Part shown: positions 1-10,071 of the stretch, in pieces | Position numbering within the stretch: position 1 is the first letter of the stretch | Layout: each line of letters begins with the position of its first letter | Origin: Papaver somniferum | Lineage: Eukaryota > Streptophyta > Magnoliopsida > Ranunculales > Papaveraceae | Direction: 5' to 3' | Assembly: GCF_003573695.1 (NCBI RefSeq) | Contig: NC_039363.1 | Span: 148,894,826 to 148,958,825, forward strand | Length of the DNA stretch: 64,000 bases | The notes under the pieces: generated by a model | What the model was told of the DNA's origin: nothing | Seen by the model: the letters and a program-made list of their open reading frames with translations, nothing else | Database searches by the model: none | Position numbers and translations under genes: made by a program

Positions 1-1060
1 GCTGCCCCTTCTTTGATCCATTTTATCCTTGACTTTGTTTAAGCATAGTACTTAATTGAACTTCTTTAGAATTATATAAATTTTGAGCTTCAACAAGATT
101 ATTTAGATTATCTTCATCAAAAGGATTTTTATCTGAAATTTCCATTGCTTCTTGAACTTTGATTTCAGCTTCTTTAACTTTACTATGAATATTTCCAAAA
201 ACCTCCCAGTTCCAATCTTTGAGTATTTGTTTCAATCTTTTTAATTTATTTTGAAATGTAAAAGCTGGATCACCCTCCATTGGAGAAGACCATCATTGTT
301 GAACTACTTCAACAAAGTTTGGATGAGAAATCCACATCTTCTGAAACTTCATTGGTGAATTTTTTGGATTAGGAATTGTGACATTTCCACCCATCAATGG
401 AGCATGATCAGATGCTATTCTCCCAACTTTATAACTCCAGTCTTCATATTTTGAAGCCACATTTGATTCAAAACTTCTCTATCAAGATTGCATAGAATTC
501 TTTTACTGCCATGTTGACAGTTAGACCAACAATGCTGAGTTCCAGTTTTTGGTGCTTGTATGAGTTCACAGTTGTTAAGACAATCAAGAAAATCCATCAT
601 TGCTTTCTTGTTATGACTTTTGCCTCCAATTTTTCCATCTACTGAAGTAATAATATTAAGTCTCCAATGACCATCCAAGGCTTCTTTAAATCACTAATAC
701 TTTCCATTTCTGACCAGAGAAATTTCCTTTGATTAACTCCAACATGTGCATGAACTCCAGAAATAAGAACTCCTCCCACACTTATTGTTATCATTTGACT
801 TGACATGGACACTACAGAAGGAGTAGGCAGTGTATTGTTCCAGAATAACCAAATATTTCCTTTTTATTGGAAAGTGAATTATGAATGACCATACTCTGCA
901 TTCCATGCAAATTTAACTTATTGCAAAAAGAAGAATTACAAAAAACTTTAGGTTATATTACCCAAACTATTGATGGATTGAAGTGTTTTATTAACGTTCT
1001 AAGTTTATCTTGAGACCTTGTATTCCTAAGGCCTCTGATATTCCAATAAAGAACTTTCAT
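1..1060 (-). pseudogene. LINE ORF2 fragment (endonuclease part), copy A
   Basis: Start codon at 1060 begins MKVLYWNIRGLRS, the typical first strand of the exonuclease-endonuclease-phosphatase domain of plant LINE ORF2. It is separated by 3 bp from the ORF1 stop (1064-1066). Downstream is a broken GD-N-I-I-T-S endonuclease motif (around 655-675) where one base is missing, then residues leading to the linker before the RT domain. Only about the first 350 codons are in the window. It cannot encode a working protein as read. Confidence 0.8.
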
Positions 1061-1063
1061 GGT

Positions 1064-2236
1064 TTAGTTTGGAGGCCTCTTGTACCTCCTTTGCTTGGAT
1101 TTTTCTTAAAATTATATTTGGTAGGAACTTGAACATTGGATGAAGTACTAGCAATACTAACCTTTGTTATTACTTCATTTTCGTATTTTGGAGGTGTTGT
1201 TGGCTTTGTTGCTGGAGGCTTTTGCACAACTCTAGACCATGAAGTTACAGGAACACTAGCAGCTAAAACTGAACCATCCTTCCCATTGATATACTTAACT
1301 ACACTGTTTTTAATTGAATTATCTTCTGAAATTTGAAGTATTCTATCTGGATTAAGAATGGATTCCTCCTTATTTTCTGAACCAATTATGCTTTGATGAT
1401 GATCTTATTTTTGTAGAGAGCTGAACATTCCTTTAGAGATACGTATTTCACTTACATCTTGATACCCTATATGTTGATGTATTTGAGTTACTGGAGTTTT
1501 ACATATATCAAAAGGCTCTTGGATCTTTGAGTAAATTAACCATGAACTGGAGAGGATTCGTGAACTTCTCTAGTAGAATAATTTAGATTTGGAACTCTTT
1601 GATGAACATTCATTGGAACTGAATTCTTAACAATTTCTTGCTCGACAACTTTCTCTGCTCCACCTGAATTACTTTGATTATTTTTGAATCCACATTCCAT
1701 TTGTAGATGACCTACAATTTTACAGTGCTGGCAAAATCTAGGAGGTTTAAGATTGCATAAATCCTCCAAACTTTGTTTTAATCCAGAGTTTATTAGGGAC
1801 CTTCTTTGCCAAATCAATATTAATAAGAATTCTAGCATAATAACCATTATCAAAATTCAAAGTTGCATCATCCATTTTAAAAGGCTCTCCCAAAGCTCTT
1901 CCAATAGTGAATAGAGTATTTTCATCCCAATACTCCAGACTAAGTCCAGGAAGATGAACCCAATTATTTGTTGATGAAGTTCTATGATTCTCTGGTCGAA
2001 ATTCAGGAATCCAATTCCTTATCCATAGAGTTTGATTACATACATCCCATCTTCCTGCTCTGATTGTGTTTTGATCATTCATTATTAAGCTTAATAGTGA
2101 AGAAACCTTTTCCCATACGAATCATTTTTCATTGACCCTTTAATTTCCATTGAGACTTCAGATTTTGACACAGCTTCAGAAAGTTTTAGATGAAGTAGAT
2201 CAAGACGACCTATAAGAGAAAACCTCCAAGCAATAC
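1064..2236 (-). pseudogene. LINE ORF1 fragment (DUF4283-like plus CCHC knuckle), copy A
   Basis: Minus-strand remains of the nucleic-acid-binding ORF1. The stretch at 2082-1747 matches the plant LINE DUF4283 region (LPGLSLEYWDE..., NLDLAKKVPNK-type end) and is followed by a CCHC zinc knuckle CQHCKIVGHLQMEC around 1738-1697. The 5' third is missing because of truncation. The reading frame shifts between the DUF4283 part and the knuckle, so it is a pseudogene. Confidence 0.75.
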
Positions 2237-3404
2237 TTTATCATGTCTCCCTCTGTTTTTTCAAGAAAAATTTTCAGCCGCTACTCTGGAGTTATCTCAT
2301 GAATCTTTGATGGTCATCGAGATGGACTGCAATGAGCAGTGCCCAGTCGCACTTTTCTTTAGTTTCTGAAGTTGTTTCCTATGGGCAGGATTGGGATCCT
2401 CCGTGTCCTCGTAGAGTGTTGTAGGAGTCTTCTATAAAGAGAGGTGATGATATTCTTACGCTACACCCTTGAAGAGCATATGACTTTGTCATGGCCATGA
2501 CCTTTGGTTTACCGTGTCTTCTGAGCTTTGAAAATAAAGGTATTATGTGTAGATTCCCAATCCCAAAGTGTGGTTTGCATGTTTCTATCTTGTGTGCTCG
2601 GTGGGCTTTACAGTGATTGTTGCCATGGTGAAGCTCTGGATGGTACCAACAAACGGGCGACAACAGTTCTTGGAAGCAGATGTGATCAGAAGAGACTTGG
2701 AAGGAAGGAAGGAGTGGCGGTTACAACACGATCCTCGGTAAGGAAGAGCGGCGGCTACGACAAGATCCTTAGAAAGTAGGAGTGGCGGCTACGACACGAT
2801 CCTTGGCAGGAAGGAGGCGTTGAAGTGGCTTCGGTTCTTGGAGAGGACGTTGAAACTTATGGAGCGAAAACGCTGATGCTTCATATTCGGATCGTGGAGC
2901 AGCTTATGGAGAGAACGCTGAAGCGGAGCGGTTGCTGGAGCGAATGTCAAAGCGGAGCGGCTGCTGAAGTGGACGTCGAAGCGGAGAGGCTGTGTCAATC
3001 AGTGTGCTGTCAAAATGGACACCCTTCAAGCGAACAGTGGTTAGGATTCCCCGGTTCCATCTATCAATCGTGCTTTGCAAGAGAGGTTGGGGTTTGGGAA
3101 CTGCTTCCTGGCTGAAAAAGGCTGCTTTCCTGATGCAGTGCGGTTGAGGGCTGCAAATATGTCTTGACGTTGTACCTTGGGGAAACATAGAATCTCACAT
3201 AAATGTTTCATCATAGACAGCACAGTTTTGTGGGCGAAGTCCCCGGAAATCATGCATCTCCTGACAGGAAGAGAGTCTTTGTGAACTCAGGGGGGTTGCT
3301 GATTTTCTTTGCTTCGATTTTGGAGAAGTCTTTACTGATCTTTACGTGTGATGAAATTGGATTGCTTATTCCCTTCTACTGGGAGTTCAAGTGCAACGCT
3401 GGAA

Positions 3405-3830
3405 GGATGGAAGCTGCTAGCGCTGGGAAGATGCAAGCTGTTAGCGCTGGAAAGATGCAAGCTGCTTTAAAGATTCAAGCTGCTGTAAAAATGCAAGCTG
3501 TTGTAAAGATGCAAGTTGTTAGCGCTGGAAAGATGCAAGCTGCTGTAAAGATCCAAGCTGCTGTAAAGATGCAAGATGGAAGCGTTGGAAAGATGTAAGC
3601 TTCCAGCGCTGGAAGGGCGCAAGCTGTTACCGCTGGAAAAGATGTAAGTTCCCGGTGTTGGAAAGATGTAAGCTGCCGGTGCTGGAAGGACGCAAGTTGT
3701 CAGCGCTGGGAAGATGCAAGCTGCCGGTGCCGGAAGGACGCAAGCTGTCAGCGGTGGAAAAGATGCAAGCTGCTGGCGCTGGAAAGATGCAAGTTGTTAA
3801 TGCTGAATCGGCTTGGAACGGGCGCTGGCT
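3405..3830. repeat. Short-period minisatellite with an AAGATGCAAGCTG core
   Basis: About 20 imperfect tandem units of 15-24 bp built on the core AAGATGCAAGCTG, alternating with AGCGCTGG spacers. Unit length varies in multiples of three in much of the array, so one plus-strand frame stays open as a low-complexity KMQA repeat peptide. No initiation context or homology supports a protein, and I treat it as a minisatellite inside the putative retrotransposon body. Confidence 0.8.
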
Positions 3831-4937
3831 TGGCATAGACTCTAGCTTGGATTTGGTATGGCGCGGAATATTGGATTAGCGTGGCGCAGACTTATTCTTG
3901 CAGGCCCAATTGCCTCTTTCCATACGCAGCTCAAATAGGAAATCCTTTCCTCATTCAAATTCCAAAAGTTTCTATGAAAGGGGTTGGCTTCCCTTTTTAT
4001 ATCGTATCTTTGTTCTCACGTCCTGGTGTTAGCGGTAACGCGGTAGCAATAAAGTGGGCAAGCATATCCCAGCTATGTACTCCAGCGTTTCTCTTTCAAT
4101 TCTTTTTCTTGTTTTCTCGTGTTGGTGCAAACCCTAGCCATAGGTATGCCTTCCATAAATCTGTAGAAATATTTTTCTTCTGAACTGGTGTAAACCCTAG
4201 CCGTGAGCATGCCTTTCATAAACTTGTAGAAATACTTCATCACAAACAAATCATCTTCAAATATCACCATAGTAACATCGGATACCTCATGAATAGTATG
4301 CAAAGTAGGCACGTACGGGTATGTGACTTTTTTTTTGAAAGGAAAACAAAGCGCCTAGTTTATGGTTTGATTTTAATTTATGGATAATTGTTATCTATGA
4401 GGGTTTTGGATTATTCTTCGGGGAGTGAATTTTTTTAGGATGATGTTGTCTTGGTTTCGATTGCAAGTGACGCAAATATCCCAGGAAAACCATGGAACCG
4501 TGAGCGTTGCATGTCAGTAGAGAGCATGGGATGAAATATAACATAGCTATCGGTTTCATCATTCCTGTGAAAACTTGAAGTAGTAAACCATGTATTTTTT
4601 TCTAAGCAAGACTTACTCGGTTTTTTCGGATCTCCTGACGAAAAATGAATCTTCCGGGTGTAAGTCCGAGTTTTTTTGGAAGCACCGCCGTGATTTTGAA
4701 AAGTCCCAAGTCATCCATGAGTCGCTTTATAACCAAGTCGTCAATCCCTGGTCGGATCGTTTGCTTCTAAACTCTAGGAAGTCCCCAGTCATCCCTTGAC
4801 GTGTCATGACTGGTAACTAGACCATCTGGTAACTGAGTCGTCGATCCCTGAGCGAATCGTTTGCTTCTACCACCTTGATGTCTGGCTTGAAGTATGAGAT
4901 CGGGAATTGGAATTTGATATTGTAACCGAGAGATTAA

Positions 4938-4958
4938 TCTCCCACTGTGGTCGCCAAT
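4938..4958 (-). other. Primer-binding-site-like sequence of a minus-strand LTR element
   Basis: On the minus strand the sequence directly after the putative LTR end (TG at 4959-4960 in plus sense) starts ATTGGCGACCACAGTGGG. A TGGCGAC start a couple of bases inside the LTR is typical of Tat-type gypsy elements. No purine tract exists here in plus orientation, which argues for minus orientation. Confidence 0.4.
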
Positions 4959-5689
4959 TGTTTGAGGGTGAAAATAGTTTCTGCTGGTTTCGGTATTTTT
5001 GTGTGATGTGGGTGAGAAACAAATCTAAACCCTAAACAATGTACTGCAAAGGAGTACTTTAGATTCGAGAGATCAATTTGTACAAGTCCGTCCTAAACCA
5101 AGAAATGGCCGTTCCAGACTTGATTCGGTCACAAAGTGGAGGAGAATGGTTGGTTTTGGGGAGGGAAACGAAGAGAGTGTTGAGACCAAAATAGTTGATT
5201 TCAGAAGAGTAGTTATTTTATGACTTGTATCAGAAAGTGGGACGATAAAAGATGGAAAAGCTAGCAAACGTTTTCTGAGTGTTGTATGCTCCTAACCAGA
5301 ACTTGTTGTTCGGTGGAAATAGGTAATGCCTATTTATACAAGTCAAAGTGAAACGTACTCTGGTCTCATTAAGAAATGGAAAACGAGTGAGTAAATGGGA
5401 GGAGGTGGTAACCGGTAATGCTTGGAATTGATGTTCCATAAAAGAAAGCGTTTCACCATTACTCCCTCTATTTACTAACCGCCTCATCCTTATGACACTT
5501 TCTTCTAACGAGCGTAGTGTACGCCGCACGCTGTAAACCTCCAAACCAATACCCAATGTGCATTCCCCCATTTTGTGACATGTGTTGATGTCTCGAGTGT
5601 TTTCGTGGAAAACATGTATCATGTTGTTGTTGTCTGGCAAGTTGAGCTTGGGAGACTTGCCGGCTCGGTGGTGACCTTCAACGGTCGAG

Positions 5690-6640
5690 ATTTTGCATCT
5701 TAAGAGGAAGGTAGCCGTTGATTATTGCAACCTTTCGTTTGGTAGACAGTGGCATGAAAGTATGATCAGTATGGCTTTAATATGGCCCAGATTAGGCGCG
5801 GCCAAAAGTTAGGGTTTTGGATTTGTTTAGGCGCGACCAAACTAGGGCCAAAGGTTGCCATGTGTTAGATGGTAACCTTGGACGTCTCAGATCTGCAACT
5901 TAGATGAAAAAGTGGTCGTTGATTGTTGCAGGCCTTCGTTTTGGTAGCCGCATAGGGAAAGCCGGCATGGTATGGCGCGGCAAGGTGGTTGGCATGCCAT
6001 TGGCACATGTGGCATGGCAATGCCTTGGCGCGGTTTGGCGTGGCCAAAACTAGGGTTTTGGGCCAAAGATTACCATGTGTTGTTTGGCGACCTTAGACGG
6101 CTAGGATTTGCATCTAGGATGGAAGGGTGGCCATTGATCGTAGCACGCCTTCGTTTTGGTAGCCGCATGGGGAAGGCCGACATGGTATGGCGCAGCAAGG
6201 TGGTTGGCATGCCATTGGAACATGTGGCATGGCATGCCTTGGCGCGGTTTGGCGTGGCCAAAACTAGGGTTTTGGGCCAAAGGTTACCATGCGTTGTTTG
6301 GCGATCTTGGACGGCTAGGATTTGCATCCAGGATGGAAGGATGGCCGTTGATCGTCGCATGACTTCGTTTTGGTAGTCGCATAGGGAAGGCCGGCATGGT
6401 ATGGCGCAACAAGGTGGTTGGCATGTCATTGGCACATGTGGCATGGCATGCCTTGGCGCGGTTTGGCGTGACCAAAACTAGGGTTTTGAGCCAAAGGTTA
6501 CCATGTGTTGTTTAGAGATCTTGGACGGCTAGGATTTGCATCTAGGATGGAAGGGTGGTCGTTGATCGTCGCACGCCTTCGTTTTGGTAGCCGCATAGGA
6601 AGGCCGACATGGTGGGGCCAAGGCTAATGTCGCGGATGGC
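5690..6640. repeat. 215-bp tandem repeat array
   Basis: The anchor TAG.CGCATAGGGAA recurs at 5945, 6160, 6374 and 6588, giving periods of 215, 214 and 214 bp. A more diverged unit precedes the first anchor (about 5690-5940). Each unit contains AACTAGGGTTTTG, a GGCATGCCATTGGCAC stretch and a GGATGGAAGG(G/A)TGG stretch. The array lies in the putative U3 region of the minus-strand LTR. Confidence 0.85.
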
Positions 6641-7070
6641 TTGTCATAATGCGGCCAAGGGTTTGGTACGGACGGCTTGGCATGGTGGGGCCAAGGCAAG
6701 GTGCGGTTGGCTTGGCATTGTGGGGCCAAGGGTTTGGCATGCCATTGGCGCATGGTGCGGCTAGCATGGTTGGGGCTAAGGCAAGGCGCGGTTGGCTTGG
6801 CTTGGTGGGGCCAAGGGTTTGGCATGCCATTGGCGCATGGTTGGGGCTAGGGAAAGGTGCGGTTGGCTTGGCATGGTGGGGCCAAGGGTTTGGCATGCCA
6901 TTGGCGCATGGTGCAGCTAGGCGCGGAGATGTGGATGGCATGGTTTTCCATTGGCACAGTGGTGCGGCTGGCATGGTTGGCATGCCTTGGCGCAGAGATG
7001 TAGCTGGAATGGTTTTCCATCGGCACAGTGGTGCGGCTGGCATGGTTGGCATTCCTTGGCGCAGTAGCAT
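6640..7070. repeat. Shorter-period GC-rich tandem repeats (GGCATGCCATTGGCGCATGG family)
   Basis: Irregular tandem units of roughly 50-80 bp containing GGTTGGCTTGGCATGGTGGG and GGCATGCCATTGGCGCATGG. These words also occur inside the neighbouring 215-bp units, so this array looks like a secondary amplification from part of that unit. GC content is far above the surroundings. Long open frames in both strands are by-products of the repeat composition. Confidence 0.8.
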
Positions 7071-7088
7071 GAGAATTAGGGTTTGACA

Positions 7089-7698
7089 TAGATGATGTAG
7101 GTAAATGTTAAGGGTTCTGCCGTGGAACATGACACATAAAAAAAGGTACCCTGGTAATTCTTACGTAGGCATGCTGATTGATTCAATAAATGTGCTAATG
7201 GTCAAAGTGACGTCATGTCAGTTGTACGGTTTTACGATTTTAACCTTAAACTAAAAACCACCATCAAAAATAGGATACGCTCCTTCACATTTATACCTAG
7301 AGCTTTTATGATATATTGGTCGGAAGTTTGCGAGTTCGGAATTGTCGACATCCATACATACGATTAGGTGTGGATTTGCGAGTTCAGAATTGTGGAAGAG
7401 GAGTTGTGCAAGGGGTGGTAGAGGAGCAAGATGTGGAAGAGGAGTTGTGCAACAGACTTTTAGCCAGTCTGTCAATGGTGCTAGTTGTTTCAGCCATACT
7501 TTAAGTCAAACATTTCAAGCACCAAAGCCACGAAAGAAGGGAACATCTGCAACTCAATAGAGTTTGCTTGTTGTTGCTTGTTGTTTTTTTAATGTTTCTT
7601 TCCAAGACTATTTGGGTTATGATCCCTGGATCGGTTTATTGTAAGGATAATGATGTTCAACACTTTTTTTTGGATCATTTATATATATAAGTAGTAGA
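7089..7698. other. Intergenic sequence, no supported gene
   Basis: This stretch lies between the repeat array and the zinc-finger gene. A plus-strand frame ending at 7560 is rich in Gly/Arg and ends PRKKGTSATQ, faintly like the C-terminus of MULE transposases, but there is no catalytic domain or start to support it. A poly-T/AT-rich tract follows at 7580-7700. Confidence 0.4.
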
Positions 7699-8298
7699 TT
7701 ATATTAACTTACTTTTACTTCTTATTTTTTTCATTACATTTGTAGATTGCTTACACAGGTCATCCATCTTCAACTTAGCAGATCTTTCCTTGGATTTGGC
7801 AGCAAGGAAAACAACATCAGAGACCCACTGAAAGTCTTGACATTGGTTGTTGTTGTATCGCAGGTAACATAAATGGTAGTTGTGTTTATTTCTGCAAACT
7901 TTTAGCATGTATTTTCTACTGCATTTCTTCTTACAAGGTTGATTTTGGAATGGACAGGCACTGTACTGGTGGTTTATGTCATCACAAGCAAAGCAACACC
8001 TATTTGCAGGAAGCTGGACATCTAAAGCTTTAACAACATCTATTGCATCTACAAACCATTCAAAATAGTTGCAGATGGAGCAGTTGAAGAACTTCTCACC
8101 AGGATGCTCAGCAGTTTGAGACGGCAGCATTCTCCTAACACCATTGCAAGGTACATTCTTGCACCTAGAGTAGATCCATGGATACTGAATCGGTGGATGA
8201 TTATCTATTTCACACATTGAACATACACTGTTAGAACTACTGCTGCTGGATACCTCCACCATGCTACTCATATTAAACTTTTGCATAATTCCATCCAT
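7699..8298 (-). CDS. Small cysteine-rich protein with GRF-like and CCHC zinc motifs
   Basis: An uninterrupted 199-residue frame. Residues 26-84 resemble a GRF zinc finger: a C46-x4-C51 pair, then HPGEKFFNCSICNYFEWFVDA, matching the family pattern of G-FF-C followed by C-x-FF-W-D. Residues 102-115 form a perfect CCHC knuckle (C102-x2-C105-x4-H110-x4-C115). Residues 118-160 are again Cys-rich and end CQDFQWVSD, a second GRF-like end. The C-terminal 40 residues are Lys-rich. GRF fingers are single-stranded nucleic-acid-binding modules; the role here is unknown. A TATA box lies 60 bp upstream of the chosen ATG. It could be a host gene or a remnant of a transposon-borne gene. Confidence 0.65.
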   Translation of the reverse strand: MDGIMQKFNMSSMVEVSSSSSSNSVCSMCEIDNHPPIQYPWIYSRCKNVPCNGVRRMLPSQTAEHPGEKFFNCSICNYFEWFVDAIDVVKALDVQLPANRCCFACDDINHQYSACPFQNQPCKKKCSRKYMLKVCRNKHNYHLCYLRYNNNQCQDFQWVSDVVFLAAKSKERSAKLKMDDLCKQSTNVMKKIRSKSKLI

Positions 8299-8357
8299 TA
8301 TAGATGATTTTTTACATTTTTATGGGATTTTATCTGCTGCAGATAAATGAATGGTGG

Positions 8358-8419
8358 TTTTATAGCAGAAAAAACATAATATGACCGTTCAACGGTCATG
8401 TTTGGGATGAACGGTCATA
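8358..8419 (-). promoter_or_regulatory. Promoter of the zinc-finger gene: TATA box and AACGGTCA palindrome
   Basis: On the minus strand a TATAAAA box sits at 8364-8358. Just upstream is the 17-bp palindrome TGACCGTTCAACGGTCA (8382-8398) and a further AACGGTCAT at 8411-8419. AACGG is the core of Myb-bound MSA elements, and TTCAACGGTCA differs from the MSA consensus at one position. Position relative to the ATG (8298) fits a core promoter. Function is inferred. Confidence 0.45.
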
Positions 8420-8833
8420 TTTGGGTGACAATGATGATGTGTACAACTTGCCACGTCATGATAATCTTCCAGGTGGCAGTTGCTGAGATGACATGGACAT
8501 GTTGCCACCTGTACAAGATGCCACGTAAACTAGTGTAGTTAACTACCCAGAGCTAAATGTCAATGGCAAGTTTTCTATTTTTGGATGTAAATACATGTGA
8601 CGTGGCACCGTCTTTTTCATTTATAAATTTCGGACGAAAAATCTTGTGAAAGATACATATTTCTATTTCTGTTTGAACGACAAACATATTACTAATTAAA
8701 ATTATTAAGAGGTACGTATAGTCAGATAAAAAAATCTATTAATCTTTGATGTTACCTTGTCTTGTCAGTCATGTAAACATTAAATTGCCTTCAAAATAGC
8801 TGATGGATGTCTCTCAAACTTTGTCTTTTTTTG

Positions 8834-8962
8834 ACAATTCAAAGTCAAGTTTTCGAAATGTGTACCCCTTCAAAAATATGTGGGTCTCTCTTTGAATTTG
8901 ACCATGCCACGTGCATGACCTGGTCCAGACTCCAGACAATTCAATTCATCTTACCTATATAA
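8834..8962 (+). promoter_or_regulatory. Promoter of membrane-protein gene copy 1: W-boxes, G-box, TATA
   Basis: A conserved ATTCAAAGTCAAGTTTTC block contains a W-box core on the minus strand (8843-8848). A forward W-box TTGACC lies at 8898-8903 and a palindromic G-box CACGTG at 8908-8913. A TATA box (CTATATAA, 8955-8962) is 60 bp before the ATG at 9022. The same ATTCAAAGTCAA word and TATA spacing recur upstream of the other intact paralogs. Confidence 0.55.
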
Positions 8963-9021
8963 CTCCTACATTAATCTTTCAGTTGTTCACTAGTCTTTGT
9001 TTCCGAGCGTCAAAAACAATA

Positions 9022-10071
9022 ATGGATAGAAAATTAGCAGAATTTCACTTCATGGGGATCTTCGACATCTATAGAGAAGCTTACAAGGTTACAGTATCAT
9101 GGAAAAAGATCTTCTTACAGATCGCGTTAGCTCTAACCCTTCCATTAGCTATAATTTACCTAGCACAGATTGAAATATCGGCGCTAGCCTTGAATGCGAT
9201 TAATCAATCCAACTTACAAAACCTAGATTTAACCCAAATGGGAAATCCCAAATACACGGGCAACCTCAAAACTCGATTTGCTTCAGAAATGATAATTTTC
9301 AATGTGTCGAAAGCCATATACGGGCTCTGCTCTATTATTCTCTCCCTGTTCATGACTTCAGCTGTCGTTTACACGGTAGCCTGTGTCTACTGTTCCAAAG
9401 ATATCACTTTTAAGAAAGTTATGAGTGCGGTACCTAAACTATGGAAGAGGCTCGTGATCACTTTCTTGTGGTTTCTCTTAATCCAGTTTGTGTACATCTT
9501 TATCATGTCTATAGTAGTAGCGTTGTTGATGCTTCTGTTGCTAGAATCTGGAATCTTGTCGGTCGACAAACTTGCTGTGAAATCAACAAACAGCATGTCT
9601 GTTTTTGGCATGATTTTAGCCATCCCTTTCATGATTGGATTCATTTACATCAGCTTCATTTGGTACATGGCTGCTGTGGTATCGATTTTGGAAGATATTA
9701 GAGGAATTAAAGCCTTCAAGAAGGGCAAGAACTTAATTAAGGGTAAAATTTGGATTGTTTTCGTCACCAATATTCTGCTACAAATATGTAATACGGGCAT
9801 ACTATTTTCCTTTAGCTCGCTGGCGGTACATGGGGAACCATTGGCTATGGTTTTTCGAGTGAGTTTGGGAATTCTTTGCTTAGTGTTGCTGGTAATTTTC
9901 ATTCACTTTGGTCTAGTAATCCAAACTATCATCTATTTTGTTTGCAAATCGCATCACAAAGAGAATATTGATAAGTCTAGCCTTGGGGATCACTTGGATG
10001 GCTATCACCTTGGGCACTATGTCCCTCTAAATAAGGACGAAGACGTTCAACTAGCAGGGTATTCTGTTTGA
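9022..10071 (+). CDS. Six-pass membrane protein of a plant tandem family, copy 1
   Basis: A 349-residue intronless frame. The start at 9022 is chosen over the in-frame ATG at 8911 because that one lies upstream of the TATA box and paralogs begin with the same M-D-x-x motif. Predicted membrane spans: about 30-50, 98-123, 143-177, 192-221, 242-268 and 279-308. Conserved family blocks are MGIFDIYREAYKVT at the N-terminus, SILEDIRGIKA-FKKGKNLIKGK between spans 4 and 5, and a C-terminal KENIDKSSLGDHLDGYHLG tail. Compared with copies 2 and 4 it has an extra ~40 residues in the loop after span 1. It resembles plant uncharacterised membrane proteins (DUF7847-like); substrate and function are unknown. 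Confidence 0.88.
   Translation: MDRKLAEFHFMGIFDIYREAYKVTVSWKKIFLQIALALTLPLAIIYLAQIEISALALNAINQSNLQNLDLTQMGNPKYTGNLKTRFASEMIIFNVSKAIYGLCSIILSLFMTSAVVYTVACVYCSKDITFKKVMSAVPKLWKRLVITFLWFLLIQFVYIFIMSIVVALLMLLLLESGILSVDKLAVKSTNSMSVFGMILAIPFMIGFIYISFIWYMAAVVSILEDIRGIKAFKKGKNLIKGKIWIVFVTNILLQICNTGILFSFSSLAVHGEPLAMVFRVSLGILCLVLLVIFIHFGLVIQTIIYFVCKSHHKENIDKSSLGDHLDGYHLGHYVPLNKDEDVQLAGYSV

Larger units (their letters stand above)
1..2236 (-). mobile_element. L1-type LINE, copy A, 5'-truncated and cut by the window edge
   Basis: Minus-strand non-LTR retrotransposon nearly identical to 15342-17582 of the complete LINE further right. It holds the end of ORF1, then ORF2 starting at 1060 on the minus strand with endonuclease sequence; the reverse transcriptase lies beyond the window edge. 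Similarity stops abruptly at 2236, while copy B continues another 340 bp to its true 5' end, so this copy is 5'-truncated as is usual for LINEs. The target duplication cannot be checked because the 3' end is outside the window. It carries private frameshifts, for example a lost T near position 37. Confidence 0.9.
2237..4958 (-). mobile_element. Putative internal region of a minus-strand LTR retrotransposon (non-coding, LARD-like)
   Basis: No convincing coding region was found. Reading on the minus strand from 4958, the first bases are ATTGGCGACCACAGTGGGAG, which resembles the primer-binding site of Tat-lineage gypsy elements (a TGGCGAC start just inside the LTR end CCTCAAACA). Downstream on that strand lie GC-rich, repeat-laden sequences, including an imperfect repeat with a GGCTACGACACGATCCT-like core around 2690-2810. 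The far end is lost at the LINE boundary (2236). Assignment rests on the PBS and LTR-like features only. Confidence 0.4.
4959..7088 (-). repeat. Putative LTR (minus orientation) with tandem repeats in U3
   Basis: The inner end reads TGTTTGAGGGTGAAAATAG in plus sense. A TATAAATA box is present on the minus strand at 5331-5340, about 375 bp before the PBS, as expected for a U3-R-U5 layout. The outer end is uncertain; 7088 is a candidate because the minus strand there begins TGTCAAACCC, mirroring CCTCAAACA at the other end. No partner LTR is in the window and no target duplication could be verified. Confidence 0.4.

Noticed and set aside
3203..3598. Open frame encoding KMQA repeats
   Set aside because: It is fully explained by the tandem repeat; no homology or promoter supports a protein.
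5690..6640. CRISPR-like array
   Set aside because: Periodic 215-bp units are whole tandem repeats without short identical repeats and unique spacers, and the sequence is plant DNA.
6649..7130. Long overlapping open frames on both strands (145-168 codons)
   Set aside because: They result from GC-rich tandem repeats lacking stop codons and appear in several frames at once.
7342..7560. Gly/Arg-rich frame ending PRKKGTSATQ, possible MULE transposase C-terminus
   Set aside because: Too short and without catalytic domain, start or flanking inverted repeats.
8911..9021. Upstream in-frame ATG extending membrane-protein copy 1 by 37 residues
   Set aside because: It lies before the TATA box (8955-8962), and all paralogs start at the MD-x-x methionine.
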